Origin: Sphingobium sp. BYY-5
GTDB taxonomy: Bacteria > Pseudomonadota > Alphaproteobacteria > Sphingomonadales > Sphingomonadaceae
Reading direction: 5' to 3'
DNA: 64,000 nucleotides
Assembly: GCF_022758885.1 (NCBI RefSeq)
Contig: NZ_JALEBH010000001.1
Coordinates: forward strand, 434,001 to 498,000
Under the pieces are notes generated by a model that saw only the letters and a program-made list of their open reading frames with translations, did no database searches and was not told where the DNA came from. Made by a program: the position numbers and the translations under genes. Each line of letters starts with the position of its first letter. Positions within the stretch are counted from its first letter, which is position 1. Below are positions 43,431-51,806 of this stretch, in pieces.

Positions 43431-43622
43431 TCAAGGCATAGGACGCGCCCAACGTGCAGGCATCCAGATGGAATAGACGACCACCCCGCCGAGCTTTCGG
43501 TACTGAGGACCCGTGCCATAGCTTCGATGCTTCTCCAGCGTGCGCGCGGAGAGGCCGAGGAAACGAGCCGCCTCCACGGTCCGCAGGAAACGCGGGGGCA
43601 GGTTGATGTTTGATCGTGACAT
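43431..43622 (-). pseudogene. frameshifted paralogue of the AlpA-like gene
   Basis: It starts MSRSNINLPPRFLRTVEAARFLGLSARTLEKHRSYGTGPQYRKLGGVVVYS, clearly a relative of 43004-43297. After VVYS the frame shifts: the expected LxDLDAWARRG appears only as out-of-frame pieces (IWMPARWARP) and the protein stops at 63 residues instead of about 95. A one-base loss plus a small insertion near 43470 explains this. The two copies are tandem and on the same strand. Confidence 0.65.
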
Positions 43623-43876
43623 GATGGTCTCCTCATATGCGCACGCGGTGTGACGTGCAGGGGAGTTGTGGGCCCTGGCTCGCCGATGCCGAAGCGTTGC
43701 CACGAGAGGCTTGGACCTCTCACACGAGCAAAGACGAAGTATTTCGTGGATTTGCGATTGATTGTCTCGGGCCCGGCTCGGGCATCTATGCGCTGGGCCG
43801 TGTTTTCGATAGAACGGAATGAGAACTAGAAAGATGATCCGTCGTTGGTCGAGTCATGACGGCCCAGGGAGAGTTT

Positions 43877-44854
43877 ATGGCGGCGAGCGTGTTCTTTTCG
43901 TACTCTCATGTGGATGAGGCGCTTCGGGATCAAGTCGAGACACAGCTCGCCCTCCTGAAACGGCAAGGGGTTATCGAGACCTGGCATGACAGGCGGATCG
44001 GCGCGGGTGAGGAGTTTGCCGGCGCCATTGAGCAGCATGTTGAAACCGACGACATCATCCTGCTGCTGGTCAGCGCCGACTTTATCGCCTCCGACTATTG
44101 CTACGACATCGAGATGAAGCGCGCGATGGAACGGCACGTGGCCGGAGAGGCGATTGTTATCCCGGTGATCCTGCGCGCGTGCGACTGGCATGGGGCTCCG
44201 TTCGGCAAGCTCAACGCGACACCGCCCAACGGCACTCCCGTCACCCAGTATGCAGATCGCGACCAGGCGCTGCTCGAAGTCGCTAAGGCGGTTCGGGGAG
44301 CGGTAGCTCGGCTGACACCCAAGCCCTCTCCAGCGGTAGCGACCAGATCCGTCGTCGCCGAAGCTGATGAGCCGCGCTCCTTCCTCCCGGCCGGCCCACG
44401 GTCCAGCAATCTCGCACTCGCCAAGGCCTTCACGGAGCGGGACAAGGACCGGTTCAAGCGCGAGAGCTTCGAATATATGGCGCGGTTCTTCGAGAATTCG
44501 CTCGCCGAATTGGCGGCCAGGAACGACGGCATTGAAGGCGACTTTCGCCGTATGGATGCCGATCACTTTGCGGCCGTCGTCTATAAGCAGGGACAGGCGG
44601 TTTCCCGTTGCACGGTTTTTTTGGGTGATGGTACCTTCGCTGGCGGCATTGCCTATTCGGCGTCGGAGACGTCCGCTAGCAATGGCTACAATGAGCTTCT
44701 GTCCGTCGAGGCGGACGACCAATCCATGTTCCTGCGCAGCATGGGCATGGCGGCGATGGGCGGCGGTCGAGACACCGCCAAGCTGACGCAAGAAGGCGCG
44801 GCTGAGCTTTATTGGGGCATGCTCATCGATCGCCTTCAGCCGAGCCGACGGTGA
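43877..44854 (+). CDS. TIR-domain protein with unrecognised C-terminal domain
   Basis: The ATG at 43877 has AGGGAGAG just upstream and is preferred over 43856. The 325-residue product starts with a TIR domain (residues 3-120: SVFFSYSHVDEALRDQVETQL, WHDRRIGAGEEF, DIILLLVSADFIASDYCYDIEM). Glu79 stands where NADase TIRs have the catalytic Glu. After a linker (about 135-175), residues 180-325 form a separate domain (LAKAFTERDKDRFKRESFEYMARFFENSLAELAARN ... GYNELLSVEADDQSMFLRSMGM) that I do not recognise. Bacterial TIR proteins in such islands usually deplete NAD or make cyclic ADP-ribose on phage sensing. That role is inferred here. Confidence 0.85.
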   Translation: MAASVFFSYSHVDEALRDQVETQLALLKRQGVIETWHDRRIGAGEEFAGAIEQHVETDDIILLLVSADFIASDYCYDIEMKRAMERHVAGEAIVIPVILRACDWHGAPFGKLNATPPNGTPVTQYADRDQALLEVAKAVRGAVARLTPKPSPAVATRSVVAEADEPRSFLPAGPRSSNLALAKAFTERDKDRFKRESFEYMARFFENSLAELAARNDGIEGDFRRMDADHFAAVVYKQGQAVSRCTVFLGDGTFAGGIAYSASETSASNGYNELLSVEADDQSMFLRSMGMAAMGGGRDTAKLTQEGAAELYWGMLIDRLQPSRR

Positions 44855-44913
44855 GAAGCATCAGTTGATGGAAAATGCATCAAACGGTGCGCGGTCGCGA
44901 AAGGTGCGGTGCC

Positions 44914-45492
44914 ATGGAGGCGACAGGTAATATGACTATCGCCTGCCTGGGGTGGGGATCCCTGATCTGGAAGCCCGGTGATTTACCCATTGGAAATTGG
45001 CGCAGCGACGGCCCGGCACTTCCATTGGAGTTTGCTCGACTGTCGCGCGACGGACGCGTCACTCTAGTGATCATGGAGACTGCTCCGAGCGTTGAAGTGC
45101 TCTGGGCCGAGATCGATGCGCCAACTTTGGAGGTCGGCATTGCGCTTCTGGCGAAGCGGGAAGGTTGTCCTACTCATCGGATTGGTTACTGGCCGTGCAA
45201 AGGGAGCCGTTTGGCTCGCCACGAGAATGCAGTCGGTAGCTGGGCTCGGGCGAAAGGGATGGCGGGAGTTGTTTGGACGGCCCTACCTGCAAACTGGAAT
45301 AAAGTTGAAGGCTTGGGGCCTACGGCCGACCAAATACTTGCGCATCTCGAAACCTTGGATGACGCCGCTCACGCGGAGGCGCTCAGGTACATTTTCAAGG
45401 CGCCTTCTCAAATCCAGACGCCATTCCGGCTGCAATTAGAACGTGTCCTCCGGCCCAGGAGCGGCTCTACGCCCGACGCACCGAGCACCTAG
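44914..45492 (+). CDS. GGCT-like (gamma-glutamylcyclotransferase-fold) hypothetical protein
   Basis: Starts at the ATG at 44914 (AAAGGTG site) or possibly 44932 (MTIACLGWGSLIWKPGDLPI). The opening LGWGSLIWKP corresponds to the substrate-binding YGSL-like loop of GGCT-fold proteins. The rest (SVEVLWAEIDAPTLEVGIALLAKREG, WARAKGMAGVVWTALPANWN) fits a compact alpha/beta domain of 192 residues. It lies 59 bases after the TIR gene on the same strand and may be co-transcribed. Enzymatic activity is not shown; the usual catalytic Glu could not be assigned with confidence. Confidence 0.65.
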   Translation: MEATGNMTIACLGWGSLIWKPGDLPIGNWRSDGPALPLEFARLSRDGRVTLVIMETAPSVEVLWAEIDAPTLEVGIALLAKREGCPTHRIGYWPCKGSRLARHENAVGSWARAKGMAGVVWTALPANWNKVEGLGPTADQILAHLETLDDAAHAEALRYIFKAPSQIQTPFRLQLERVLRPRSGSTPDAPST

Positions 45493-45559
45493 CCAAGGCG
45501 TCGCCGGCTGTGGGACGGTGGATATTCGTCCGGTGTTCCGCAGGAGCCGGGAACCCCTG

Positions 45560-45567
45560 CTATTTCC
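45560..45567 (+). repeat. IS66 target-site duplication, left copy
   Basis: CTATTTCC immediately before the left inverted repeat; the identical octamer is at 48071-48078. The eight-base length is typical of IS66. Confidence 0.93.
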
Positions 45568-45592
45568 GTAAGCGGGGCCTGGAGGCCGCAGA

Positions 45593-47155
45593 TCAGGCGG
45601 CTGCGGCGATCGGTTGCTGATCGGTCCGCCAGTTCCACGGCATGAGTTCATCCCAGCGGGTAGCAGGCCAGTTGCCAGCGATCCTGGCGATGACGTCGGC
45701 GATATAGGCCTGTGGTTCGAGGCCATTGAGTTTGGCGCTCTCGATGACGGAATAGATGGCAGCGGCGCGATCGCCGCCTGCTTTTGAACCTGCGAACAAC
45801 CAGTTTTTGCGACCCAGGGCCACGCAGCGCATGGCGCGCTCGGCTATGTTGTTATCGATTTCCAGACGTCCATCATCGAGAAAGCGCGTCAGAGCGACCC
45901 AGCGCTTGCGACCATAGGCAATGGCCTTGGCCATCTCGGATTTGGGCGAAAGGCGGCGCAGGGCATCGTCGAGCGCCTGGCGCAGTTCGTCGATCAGCAG
46001 CTTGGTGCGGTCCTGTCGGCTTCGTCGTCGGATATCGGGCTGGTGGCCGCGAACCTCCGCCTCGATCTCATAGAGTTGGCCGATGCGTTCAAGCAGATCA
46101 GTGGTGAGCGGTGTCGGCTTGGTCGCATGAATGTCGAATATCTTGCGCCGGAAATGCGCCCAGCAGGCGACCTCGGTGACGCGGTTGGTGTCGTAGAGCT
46201 TGTCGTATCCGGCATAGCCGTCCGCCTGAAGATAGCCGGTGAAACTGGCCAGCTGCCGTTGGGGATGTGCGCCTGTCCGGTCGGTGGTGAACTCATACCA
46301 GACCAGCGGCGGGGTCATGGCACCGCAGCCCCGATCGTCGACGGCATAGGCCCAGAGCCTGCCGGTTGCCGTCTTGCCACGTCCCGGATCGAGCATGGGG
46401 ACCGGTGTATCGTCGGTGTGGATCTTTGAAGCGGTCAGTCCGACCTCGCGGATGCGGTTGATGATCGGATCGAGCAGGACAGATGCCTGGCCGACCCAGC
46501 CTGCCAGCGTCGAGCGGTCGATCTCGATGCCCTGCGCGGCCATGATCTCGGCCTGGCGGTATAACGGAAGGTGATGGTCGAACTTGGAGACGACGACATG
46601 GGCCAGGGTGCCGAAGGTCGCCTTGCCCCGCGCTATCGCCTTCACCGGCGCGGGCGCCTGCACGATCTTCTCGCACGCCCGGCAGCTATATTTGGGGCGG
46701 ATGGTCCGAACGACGCGCCACTGCACCGGCACGGCATCGAGCATCTCGTCGCTATCCTGCCCTAGCGGCCGCAGCGCGCCGCCGCAGTCGGGACAGGTGC
46801 AGTTACCCTGCTCGGGCTCGATCCGCTGCTCCTCGCGCGGCAGATGAGCTGGTAGCGTCCGAACCGGTGATGACCGATCGACGGCTACTGGATCGCCTCG
46901 ACGCGCGGCGACGATGATGGCCTCGCCTTCGAGTTCTTCGAGCGCCAGCTCAAGCTGAGCGATCTGGGTATCGAGCTTCTCGGACGACTTGCCGAACTGC
47001 ATCCGCTTGAGGCGCGCAATCTGCACGCGCAGCGTATCGATCAGGATGTCGCGGGCGGAAATATCGGCGTGGGCAGCTGCCAATGCAGCTTCAAGCTCGG
47101 CGATCCGAGCGTCTTTATCAGGGGTGGAAAGGCCTGCGTCCGACACCACGATCAT
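45593..47155 (-). CDS. tnpC: IS66 transposase TnpC
   Basis: A 520-residue protein from the ATG at 47155 (a GTG at 47191 is possible). An N-terminal leucine-zipper-like coiled coil (DARIAELEAALAAAHADISARDILIDTLRVQIARLKRMQFGKSSEKL) precedes a zinc-finger segment (CTCPDCGGALRPLG and CRACEKIV). The IS66 catalytic core follows (IHTDDTPVPMLDPG; YAGYDKLYDTNRVTEVACWAHFRRKIFDI; DNNIAERAMRCVALGRKNWLFAGS). All regions look intact. Confidence 0.94.
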   Translation of the reverse strand: MIVVSDAGLSTPDKDARIAELEAALAAAHADISARDILIDTLRVQIARLKRMQFGKSSEKLDTQIAQLELALEELEGEAIIVAARRGDPVAVDRSSPVRTLPAHLPREEQRIEPEQGNCTCPDCGGALRPLGQDSDEMLDAVPVQWRVVRTIRPKYSCRACEKIVQAPAPVKAIARGKATFGTLAHVVVSKFDHHLPLYRQAEIMAAQGIEIDRSTLAGWVGQASVLLDPIINRIREVGLTASKIHTDDTPVPMLDPGRGKTATGRLWAYAVDDRGCGAMTPPLVWYEFTTDRTGAHPQRQLASFTGYLQADGYAGYDKLYDTNRVTEVACWAHFRRKIFDIHATKPTPLTTDLLERIGQLYEIEAEVRGHQPDIRRRSRQDRTKLLIDELRQALDDALRRLSPKSEMAKAIAYGRKRWVALTRFLDDGRLEIDNNIAERAMRCVALGRKNWLFAGSKAGGDRAAAIYSVIESAKLNGLEPQAYIADVIARIAGNWPATRWDELMPWNWRTDQQPIAAAA

Positions 47156-47206
47156 ATAGCAGATCGATGGTCGAAACGCTAATAAAAGCACCAGAAAATG
47201 GGCGTT

Positions 47207-47554
47207 TTACCCCGCCAATGAAGGAGTGAAAGTGCGTTCAGGTCGCCGCCAGTCGATGCCTTCCAAGAGCATCGAAAGCTGCGCCGCCGTCATCACCACC
47301 GACCCCGTCTTGGTCGACGGCCACACGAAGCGCCCCCGGTCCATCCGCTTGGAAAACAGACACATGCCCTGGCCGTCGTACCAAAGCAGCTTCACCAGAT
47401 CGCCGCGCTTGCCCCGGAAAGCGAACAGCGCACCGGAATGGGGGCTCTGCTCCAGAACCTGCTGCGTCATCACCGCCAGGCCGTCGAAACCCTTACGCAT
47501 GTCGGTCGCGTCGCAGGCCAGGAAGATCCGCGTCGATGGCGGCAGCGGGATCAT
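47207..47554 (-). CDS. tnpB: IS66 accessory protein TnpB
   Basis: A 115-residue IS66 Orf2-like protein: IFLACDATDMRKGFDGLAVMTQQVLEQSPHSGALFAFRGKRGDLVKLLWYDGQGMCLFSKRMDRGRFVWP. It overlaps tnpA by 4 bases (ATGA). It is required for transposition in studied members; its biochemical role is not settled. Confidence 0.94.
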   Translation of the reverse strand: MIPLPPSTRIFLACDATDMRKGFDGLAVMTQQVLEQSPHSGALFAFRGKRGDLVKLLWYDGQGMCLFSKRMDRGRFVWPSTKTGSVVMTAAQLSMLLEGIDWRRPERTFTPSLAG

Positions 47555-47946
47555 CGCGTCAGGATACCGATCACCCGTGACAGGGCATCGGCATCGACCG
47601 TGGCATCCACGCTCACCCTGATACCAGACGGCAGTTCGATGCCAATCACGCCGCCGCTGCTCGCTGCAACTGTCGGGGCAGGCAAGGCTGGCTGCTCGCT
47701 GATCTGCACCTCCGCAAATGCCGGCTCGGCCAACTTGCGAACCCCGGCAAGCTCACCGGACATCGCCTGGCGCCGCCAAGTGTAGATCGAGCCGCTGCCG
47801 ACATCATGGCGTTCACAGGCCGTACGCACGCAGCCCTCCGGGCCGAATGCATCCCGCAGCACGGATAGCTTCTGCTCTACCGTCCACCGCCGCCGACCCG
47901 ACACCCGGCTAACGACCTCGATCCGACTACTCATACGATTACTCAT
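47551..47946 (-). CDS. tnpA: IS66 accessory protein TnpA
   Basis: A 131-residue HTH_8/Orf1-type protein from the ATG at 47946 (MSNRMSSRIEVVSRVSGRRRW). The HTH is WTVEQKLSVLRDAFGPEGCVRTACERHDVGSGSIYTWRRQAM. The frame is open further upstream to 48024, but similarity begins only at 47946. Confidence 0.9.
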   Translation of the reverse strand: MSNRMSSRIEVVSRVSGRRRWTVEQKLSVLRDAFGPEGCVRTACERHDVGSGSIYTWRRQAMSGELAGVRKLAEPAFAEVQISEQPALPAPTVAASSGGVIGIELPSGIRVSVDATVDADALSRVIGILTR

Positions 47947-48070
47947 ATGACTACTCGCCCGTTCGCTTGCTGAAACCTCGATCTCGTCCGACACCCGCCA
48001 CCTCGCTAAAAGAGCGGCAATCATCCCGGCGAATGGGCGCCGCGCAAGGCGGCCCTCAGGCCCCGCTTAC

Positions 48071-48078
48071 CTATTTCC
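48071..48078 (+). repeat. IS66 target-site duplication, right copy
   Basis: CTATTTCC directly after the right inverted repeat, identical to 45560-45567. The 277 bases from 48079 to the next ribosome site hold no gene and presumably contain the promoter of the GHKL pair. Confidence 0.93.
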
Positions 48079-48376
48079 AAGCCCTGAAGCATGTGTCCTC
48101 CTGCACAGTGAGGATTGGTCGGGCATTGCTCCGGCCAGGGCTCTCGTCCGATTCCAATTCTAGAGCAGTGTTAGTCGACGCCCTATCCTGCAACGGTGTT
48201 CCAAACACACACGGCAACCATTGCGGAGGGGCGTTGAAATTCCGAGCTCGGACATCGGACATATGCGCGTATGCACTCAATAAATAGACACCTTTCAGCG
48301 TACTATGGCGAATTTTATCGCATCCTTGCGTAAGTTTGGCGGCTAGGCTACATATATGATGCAATGGAGACTCGGC

Positions 48377-48601
48377 ATGCCCGACAGTGACAAGCGTGCA
48401 AATTTCGTACGGCTGGCGGAGGGGAGAACGCAGGTTGCTCTCGACGCAATTCGGAAGCTCGGTAACCTGTCAAACCGAAGAGCCTACGAATTCACGGATG
48501 CTGATATTCGTAAGATCAGCAAGGTTTTGAAGGAGGCGGTTTCCGACCTCGAGCGGCGGTTCGGCTCATCGAACGACGTGCAAGATAGCTTCAAACTGTA
48601 A
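48377..48601 (+). CDS. small helical protein coupled to GHKL ATPase gene
   Basis: A 74-residue protein; the ATG at 48377 has GGAGA 7 bases upstream, while the in-frame ATGs at 48356/48359 lack one. The sequence (DSDKRANFVRLAEGRTQVALDAIRKLGNLSNRRAYEFTDADIRKISKVLKEAVSDLERRFG) is all helical, with a central loop NLSNRRAYEFTDADI. Similar small proteins are, in my recollection, found next to methylase or ATPase genes in accessory regions. It ends 10 bases before the GHKL gene, so the two are translated together and may form a complex. Confidence 0.72.
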   Translation: MPDSDKRANFVRLAEGRTQVALDAIRKLGNLSNRRAYEFTDADIRKISKVLKEAVSDLERRFGSSNDVQDSFKL

Positions 48602-48611
48602 GGAGTGGCGC

Positions 48612-50459
48612 ATGCGTTCGGAGCATCTCGGGATTGGTGATCGTACCTTCCTCATCAATCGCCTGATCCAGCAGGCTCCGATCAACACATTGGTGCGCGA
48701 GTTCTTCAAGAACGCTGACGAAAATGCGGCGTTGGCGCCGGAGGGTCATCGAAACGTCGAGATATTCCCGACCCTCATCGACGGAGTACGGAAGCTGACG
48801 TTCTGGAACACCGGCATCGGAATGTCCGCGGTAGAACTCAAGACGGCCACCGATCTCAGTTCATCGGTCAACAAGATGATGTCGCTCGACGGCAACTTCG
48901 GTATCGGCGCGAAGGTGTCGGGGCTGGCTGCCTCTCCGGAGGGTATTCGATACAGGTCGTGCAAGAATGGCGAGGTGAACGAAGTCACCATTGGATATGA
49001 CGAGGGCGAGGCCACCTACGTCCGGTTTTCCGTTCAATTGGCAGACGGTAGCAATGAGACCATCTATGATGTCACATCCACGGTTCTTGCTGAGGGAACC
49101 TCGATAGATCAAGATTGGACAGAGGTCGTGTTGTTCGGCGAAAGCCCCACGCATGACACCGTCGCTGAACCAATTGGTGTTGGCGTCGCGGTAGATCGCA
49201 GCTTCATTGCCACATCCATATTTCGACGCTTTGTAGAATTCTCACCTGGCGTGCAGGTTCGTATCGACGTTTCGATGACGAAGGGTGGCGGTAAGGACGA
49301 GACCGGGAAATTTCGTCAACTCAAGACGCTTGATGAAATCCTTGATCGTTTGCCTAGGTACGAAGACGTCACCGATTCTGCCACTGGGGTCACCGTTCGC
49401 TACATCCACGATCCTAAGCATGATGCATCGAGTCACACCTACAGCGCTCGCGCAAATGCGGCGACGGGTTCCACTACTTTTTGCGCGCTGGTGTATAGGG
49501 GCGAACGCTACGATTTTCGTACGCAGAAGGTCTGGTCATCTGTCGCGCCGACCTTTGGCATTCCGTTTGGATCGAAGGTCCTGACTGTTGAGATACGTCT
49601 ACGTGATCAGGCGGCTTTTCCTAGTCAGTATCGGGATTCATTGACGTGGCGCCACGATCGATCGCCGCTGACATCTGATCACTATGCTTACCTTGTCCGC
49701 GAACTGATGCCGGACTGGGTCAAGGATGTCATCCGGAGTGAATCGCCAGATAGCGCGGACGATCTCAACGATCTTCAATCCGATTTACAGACGCTTCTCG
49801 ACGAGCTGCGCGTGCCGACCAAGGTTATGAAGCGAGCGCCGGATCCGACGGCGCGTACCGAGCGGCACACATCTGGCATCCCGGAGGCGGAGCCCAGCAC
49901 GCTTGAATCGGAACAAGATGAAGACACACCGGTCGGCGTCGTGCCGCCAGCAAAGGGGACAGAACCCCGAGCCTCAAAGACACGCGTGCGATATGCGCCC
50001 GATGGCGCGACCGCGTCCAAGCTCGCGCGTGCGCTTGAACGCGCTCCCGAGATCAAAATCCTGGATGACCCCGATGAAATCGCCGATCGTGGCCTGAAGG
50101 GGCGAGCCGCAAGGTTCTATGGCGAGGTTCAGATCCTCTTCGTCAATGGCTTATATCCAGCGGTCGCAAAGATGGCGGACGAGCTGGCCAATGAGTTCAG
50201 TGACGCCGAGGACCCGGACGAGGCACGCGCGATCGCTCTTCAGGCGTCTCAGCGGACCCTCGCGTACCGTGTCGGCAAGGCCACTTGTTTCGCGCTTGCC
50301 AAGCGTCTGCTCGACGACTGGTCGACGGAGGATTTGGAGCGGGCGACATCGCCCGAGTCTTTGTCGATGGCGGCCGATGATTATCGCCAAAGCCTCGCTG
50401 CGGGCCGCAAATGGATTAAGGATCGTGTTCGGATGGCCAGTGTTACGGCGCTTGGCTGA
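48612..50459 (+). CDS. GHKL (Bergerat-fold) ATPase, defence-island type
   Basis: A 615-residue protein with ribosome site AAGGAG. The N-terminal ATP-binding fold has N-box VREFFKNADENA (Glu30, Asn34), G1 box FWNTGIGMS and G2 box GNFGIGAKVSGL (94-105). In the G1 box the usual adenine-contacting Asp is Asn66. A transducer-like middle domain follows (about 110-400). A charged low-complexity linker (about 410-470, with SEQDEDTPVGVVPPAKGTEP) leads to a helical C-terminal domain (about 475-615). The layout recalls MORC/Hsp90-like ATPases of conflict systems. The exact family is not recognised. Confidence 0.78.
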   Translation: MRSEHLGIGDRTFLINRLIQQAPINTLVREFFKNADENAALAPEGHRNVEIFPTLIDGVRKLTFWNTGIGMSAVELKTATDLSSSVNKMMSLDGNFGIGAKVSGLAASPEGIRYRSCKNGEVNEVTIGYDEGEATYVRFSVQLADGSNETIYDVTSTVLAEGTSIDQDWTEVVLFGESPTHDTVAEPIGVGVAVDRSFIATSIFRRFVEFSPGVQVRIDVSMTKGGGKDETGKFRQLKTLDEILDRLPRYEDVTDSATGVTVRYIHDPKHDASSHTYSARANAATGSTTFCALVYRGERYDFRTQKVWSSVAPTFGIPFGSKVLTVEIRLRDQAAFPSQYRDSLTWRHDRSPLTSDHYAYLVRELMPDWVKDVIRSESPDSADDLNDLQSDLQTLLDELRVPTKVMKRAPDPTARTERHTSGIPEAEPSTLESEQDEDTPVGVVPPAKGTEPRASKTRVRYAPDGATASKLARALERAPEIKILDDPDEIADRGLKGRAARFYGEVQILFVNGLYPAVAKMADELANEFSDAEDPDEARAIALQASQRTLAYRVGKATCFALAKRLLDDWSTEDLERATSPESLSMAADDYRQSLAAGRKWIKDRVRMASVTALG

Positions 50460-50606
50460 GGATACGCATCCGCTATCTTTGGCTAACGTCTTGGTTGTTT
50501 TAGTCGAAGCTTCTATTGATGATTAAGATGGGGTTTTGATCTTTAGGGGGGCGGGATGTGATGGCACGCGGCGTCAGCTATTGAAGCGCAAGGGGGACTT
50601 GCTTTG

Positions 50607-51806
50607 ATGAATGATGCGCGCTCGCCATACTCCGCGGCCGAGCAGGGACTTGGTTTCATCTACCAGCCCCGATTGGCTCTGCTAAAAATTCTGTCGCTGC
50701 CGGAAAGCACCTCCGTCCTGATCGAGAAAAGCGACGATCTTGAGTTCGACACATCGAGCGGCCGAAAATCGCTGGCATCCTTAAAGCACAAGGCCCCCGG
50801 AGACCATCTCACTGATCTCGATACCGATTTCTGGAAGTCGGTTCGCGTGTGGCTGAAATACTATCTCGAAAATGGGCGGATGGCTGCTGACGCCAACTTC
50901 ATGCTGTTCACGACAGCGGAGATTTCAGAGACCTCCTTCTTGACGATGTTCGCAAGCGACACGGGAGAGGAAGAGAGCCGCGAGACCAAGGCTTCCGCCG
51001 TCCTCGCGCAGAGCCAGAGCGCAGCCCTCGCCAAGATACGCGCCGAGTTGGCCGGACTGAGCGAGGAAGAAGCACACGACTTCTACGCTCGTATCACCAT
51101 CTTCGACGGCAGCCCTCGCATCACCGACATTCCCCAGCTAGTGATCGACCAACACCTGCGGACGATCCGCCGGGAGTCGCGAAGCATCCTGTTCGAGCGA
51201 CTCGAGGGATGGTGGACCAGCCTGATGATCAAGGTCCTCTCGGGCGATCGCACCGATCCCGTCTATGGCTACGAGGTCTCGGATAAACTGTCTGCGATCG
51301 CAGAAGAGTATCGTTCCGACAGCCTGCCGATAACCTTTCGCGGCAGGCTTCCTGATGGACAAATCGATGCAGCAAACGATCCTCGCCTTTTCGTGGAACA
51401 GCTAAGAGATCTCGATCTGTCAGCGACCAGGATTCAGAATGCGATCATCGATTATTACAGGGCGTTCGAGCAACGATCGAGTTGGGCGCGGGAAAACCTC
51501 CTCGTCCCAGGTGAGATAGAGGAGTATGAGGACCGCCTTGTCGATGAATGGTCGCGCTATCGGGAAGTCGTCTTCGAGGCTGTTCAAGGGTCCAGTGAAG
51601 ACGAGGTCTTCAAGGCGGCCGGACGAGAGCTCTACCGTTGGGCGGAGCTTGAGACCCAGGCGCTTCGCATTCGGGAGCGTGTGACCGAGCCCTACGTCGT
51701 CCGCGGCGCGTTCCACATTCTCGCGAACACCCGGCCGAACCCAAAGGTCTTCTGGAATCCCCAGTTCATGAAACGCTTGGGAGAGCTGCTGGGAGTCGCT
51801 GCTTGA
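50607..51806 (+). CDS. ABC-three-component effector protein with nuclease-like N-terminus
   Basis: A 399-residue protein. The N-terminal domain (1-130) has the DUF4297/Cap4-like nuclease pattern: EQGLGFIYQPRLALLKILSLPE, Glu40 and Asp43/44 in VLIEKSDDLEF, then Lys60 in LASLKHK and HLTDLDTDFWKSVRVWLKYYLENG. The C-terminal half ends ERVTEPYVVRGAFHILANTRPNPKVFWNPQFMKRLGELLG, the pattern expected of the ABC-3C C-terminal domain. It probably cuts DNA when released or activated by the ATPase. The TTG start of the next gene overlaps its stop. Function is inferred from the known three-gene organisation. Confidence 0.8.
   Translation: MNDARSPYSAAEQGLGFIYQPRLALLKILSLPESTSVLIEKSDDLEFDTSSGRKSLASLKHKAPGDHLTDLDTDFWKSVRVWLKYYLENGRMAADANFMLFTTAEISETSFLTMFASDTGEEESRETKASAVLAQSQSAALAKIRAELAGLSEEEAHDFYARITIFDGSPRITDIPQLVIDQHLRTIRRESRSILFERLEGWWTSLMIKVLSGDRTDPVYGYEVSDKLSAIAEEYRSDSLPITFRGRLPDGQIDAANDPRLFVEQLRDLDLSATRIQNAIIDYYRAFEQRSSWARENLLVPGEIEEYEDRLVDEWSRYREVVFEAVQGSSEDEVFKAAGRELYRWAELETQALRIRERVTEPYVVRGAFHILANTRPNPKVFWNPQFMKRLGELLGVAA

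Larger units (their letters stand above)
45568..48070 (-). mobile_element. IS66-family insertion sequence, complete
   Basis: A 2,503-bp element with ends GTAAGCGGGGCCTGGAGGCC (left) and, inverted, GTAAGCGGGGCCTGAGGGCC (right). It carries the three standard genes tnpA-tnpB-tnpC on the minus strand and is flanked by perfect 8-bp duplications (CTATTTCC), so it is a simple and probably recent insertion. When removed, the flanks join into non-coding DNA, so it interrupts no gene, but it separates the TIR/GGCT pair from the GHKL and ABC-3C genes. Confidence 0.95.

Noticed and set aside
48071..48364. A minus-strand frame ending at the IS66 junction, which might have been a gene interrupted by the IS.
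   Set aside because: Joining the flanks across the removed IS66 gives an immediate stop (the frame ends RAWK then TAG), so no longer gene is reconstituted.
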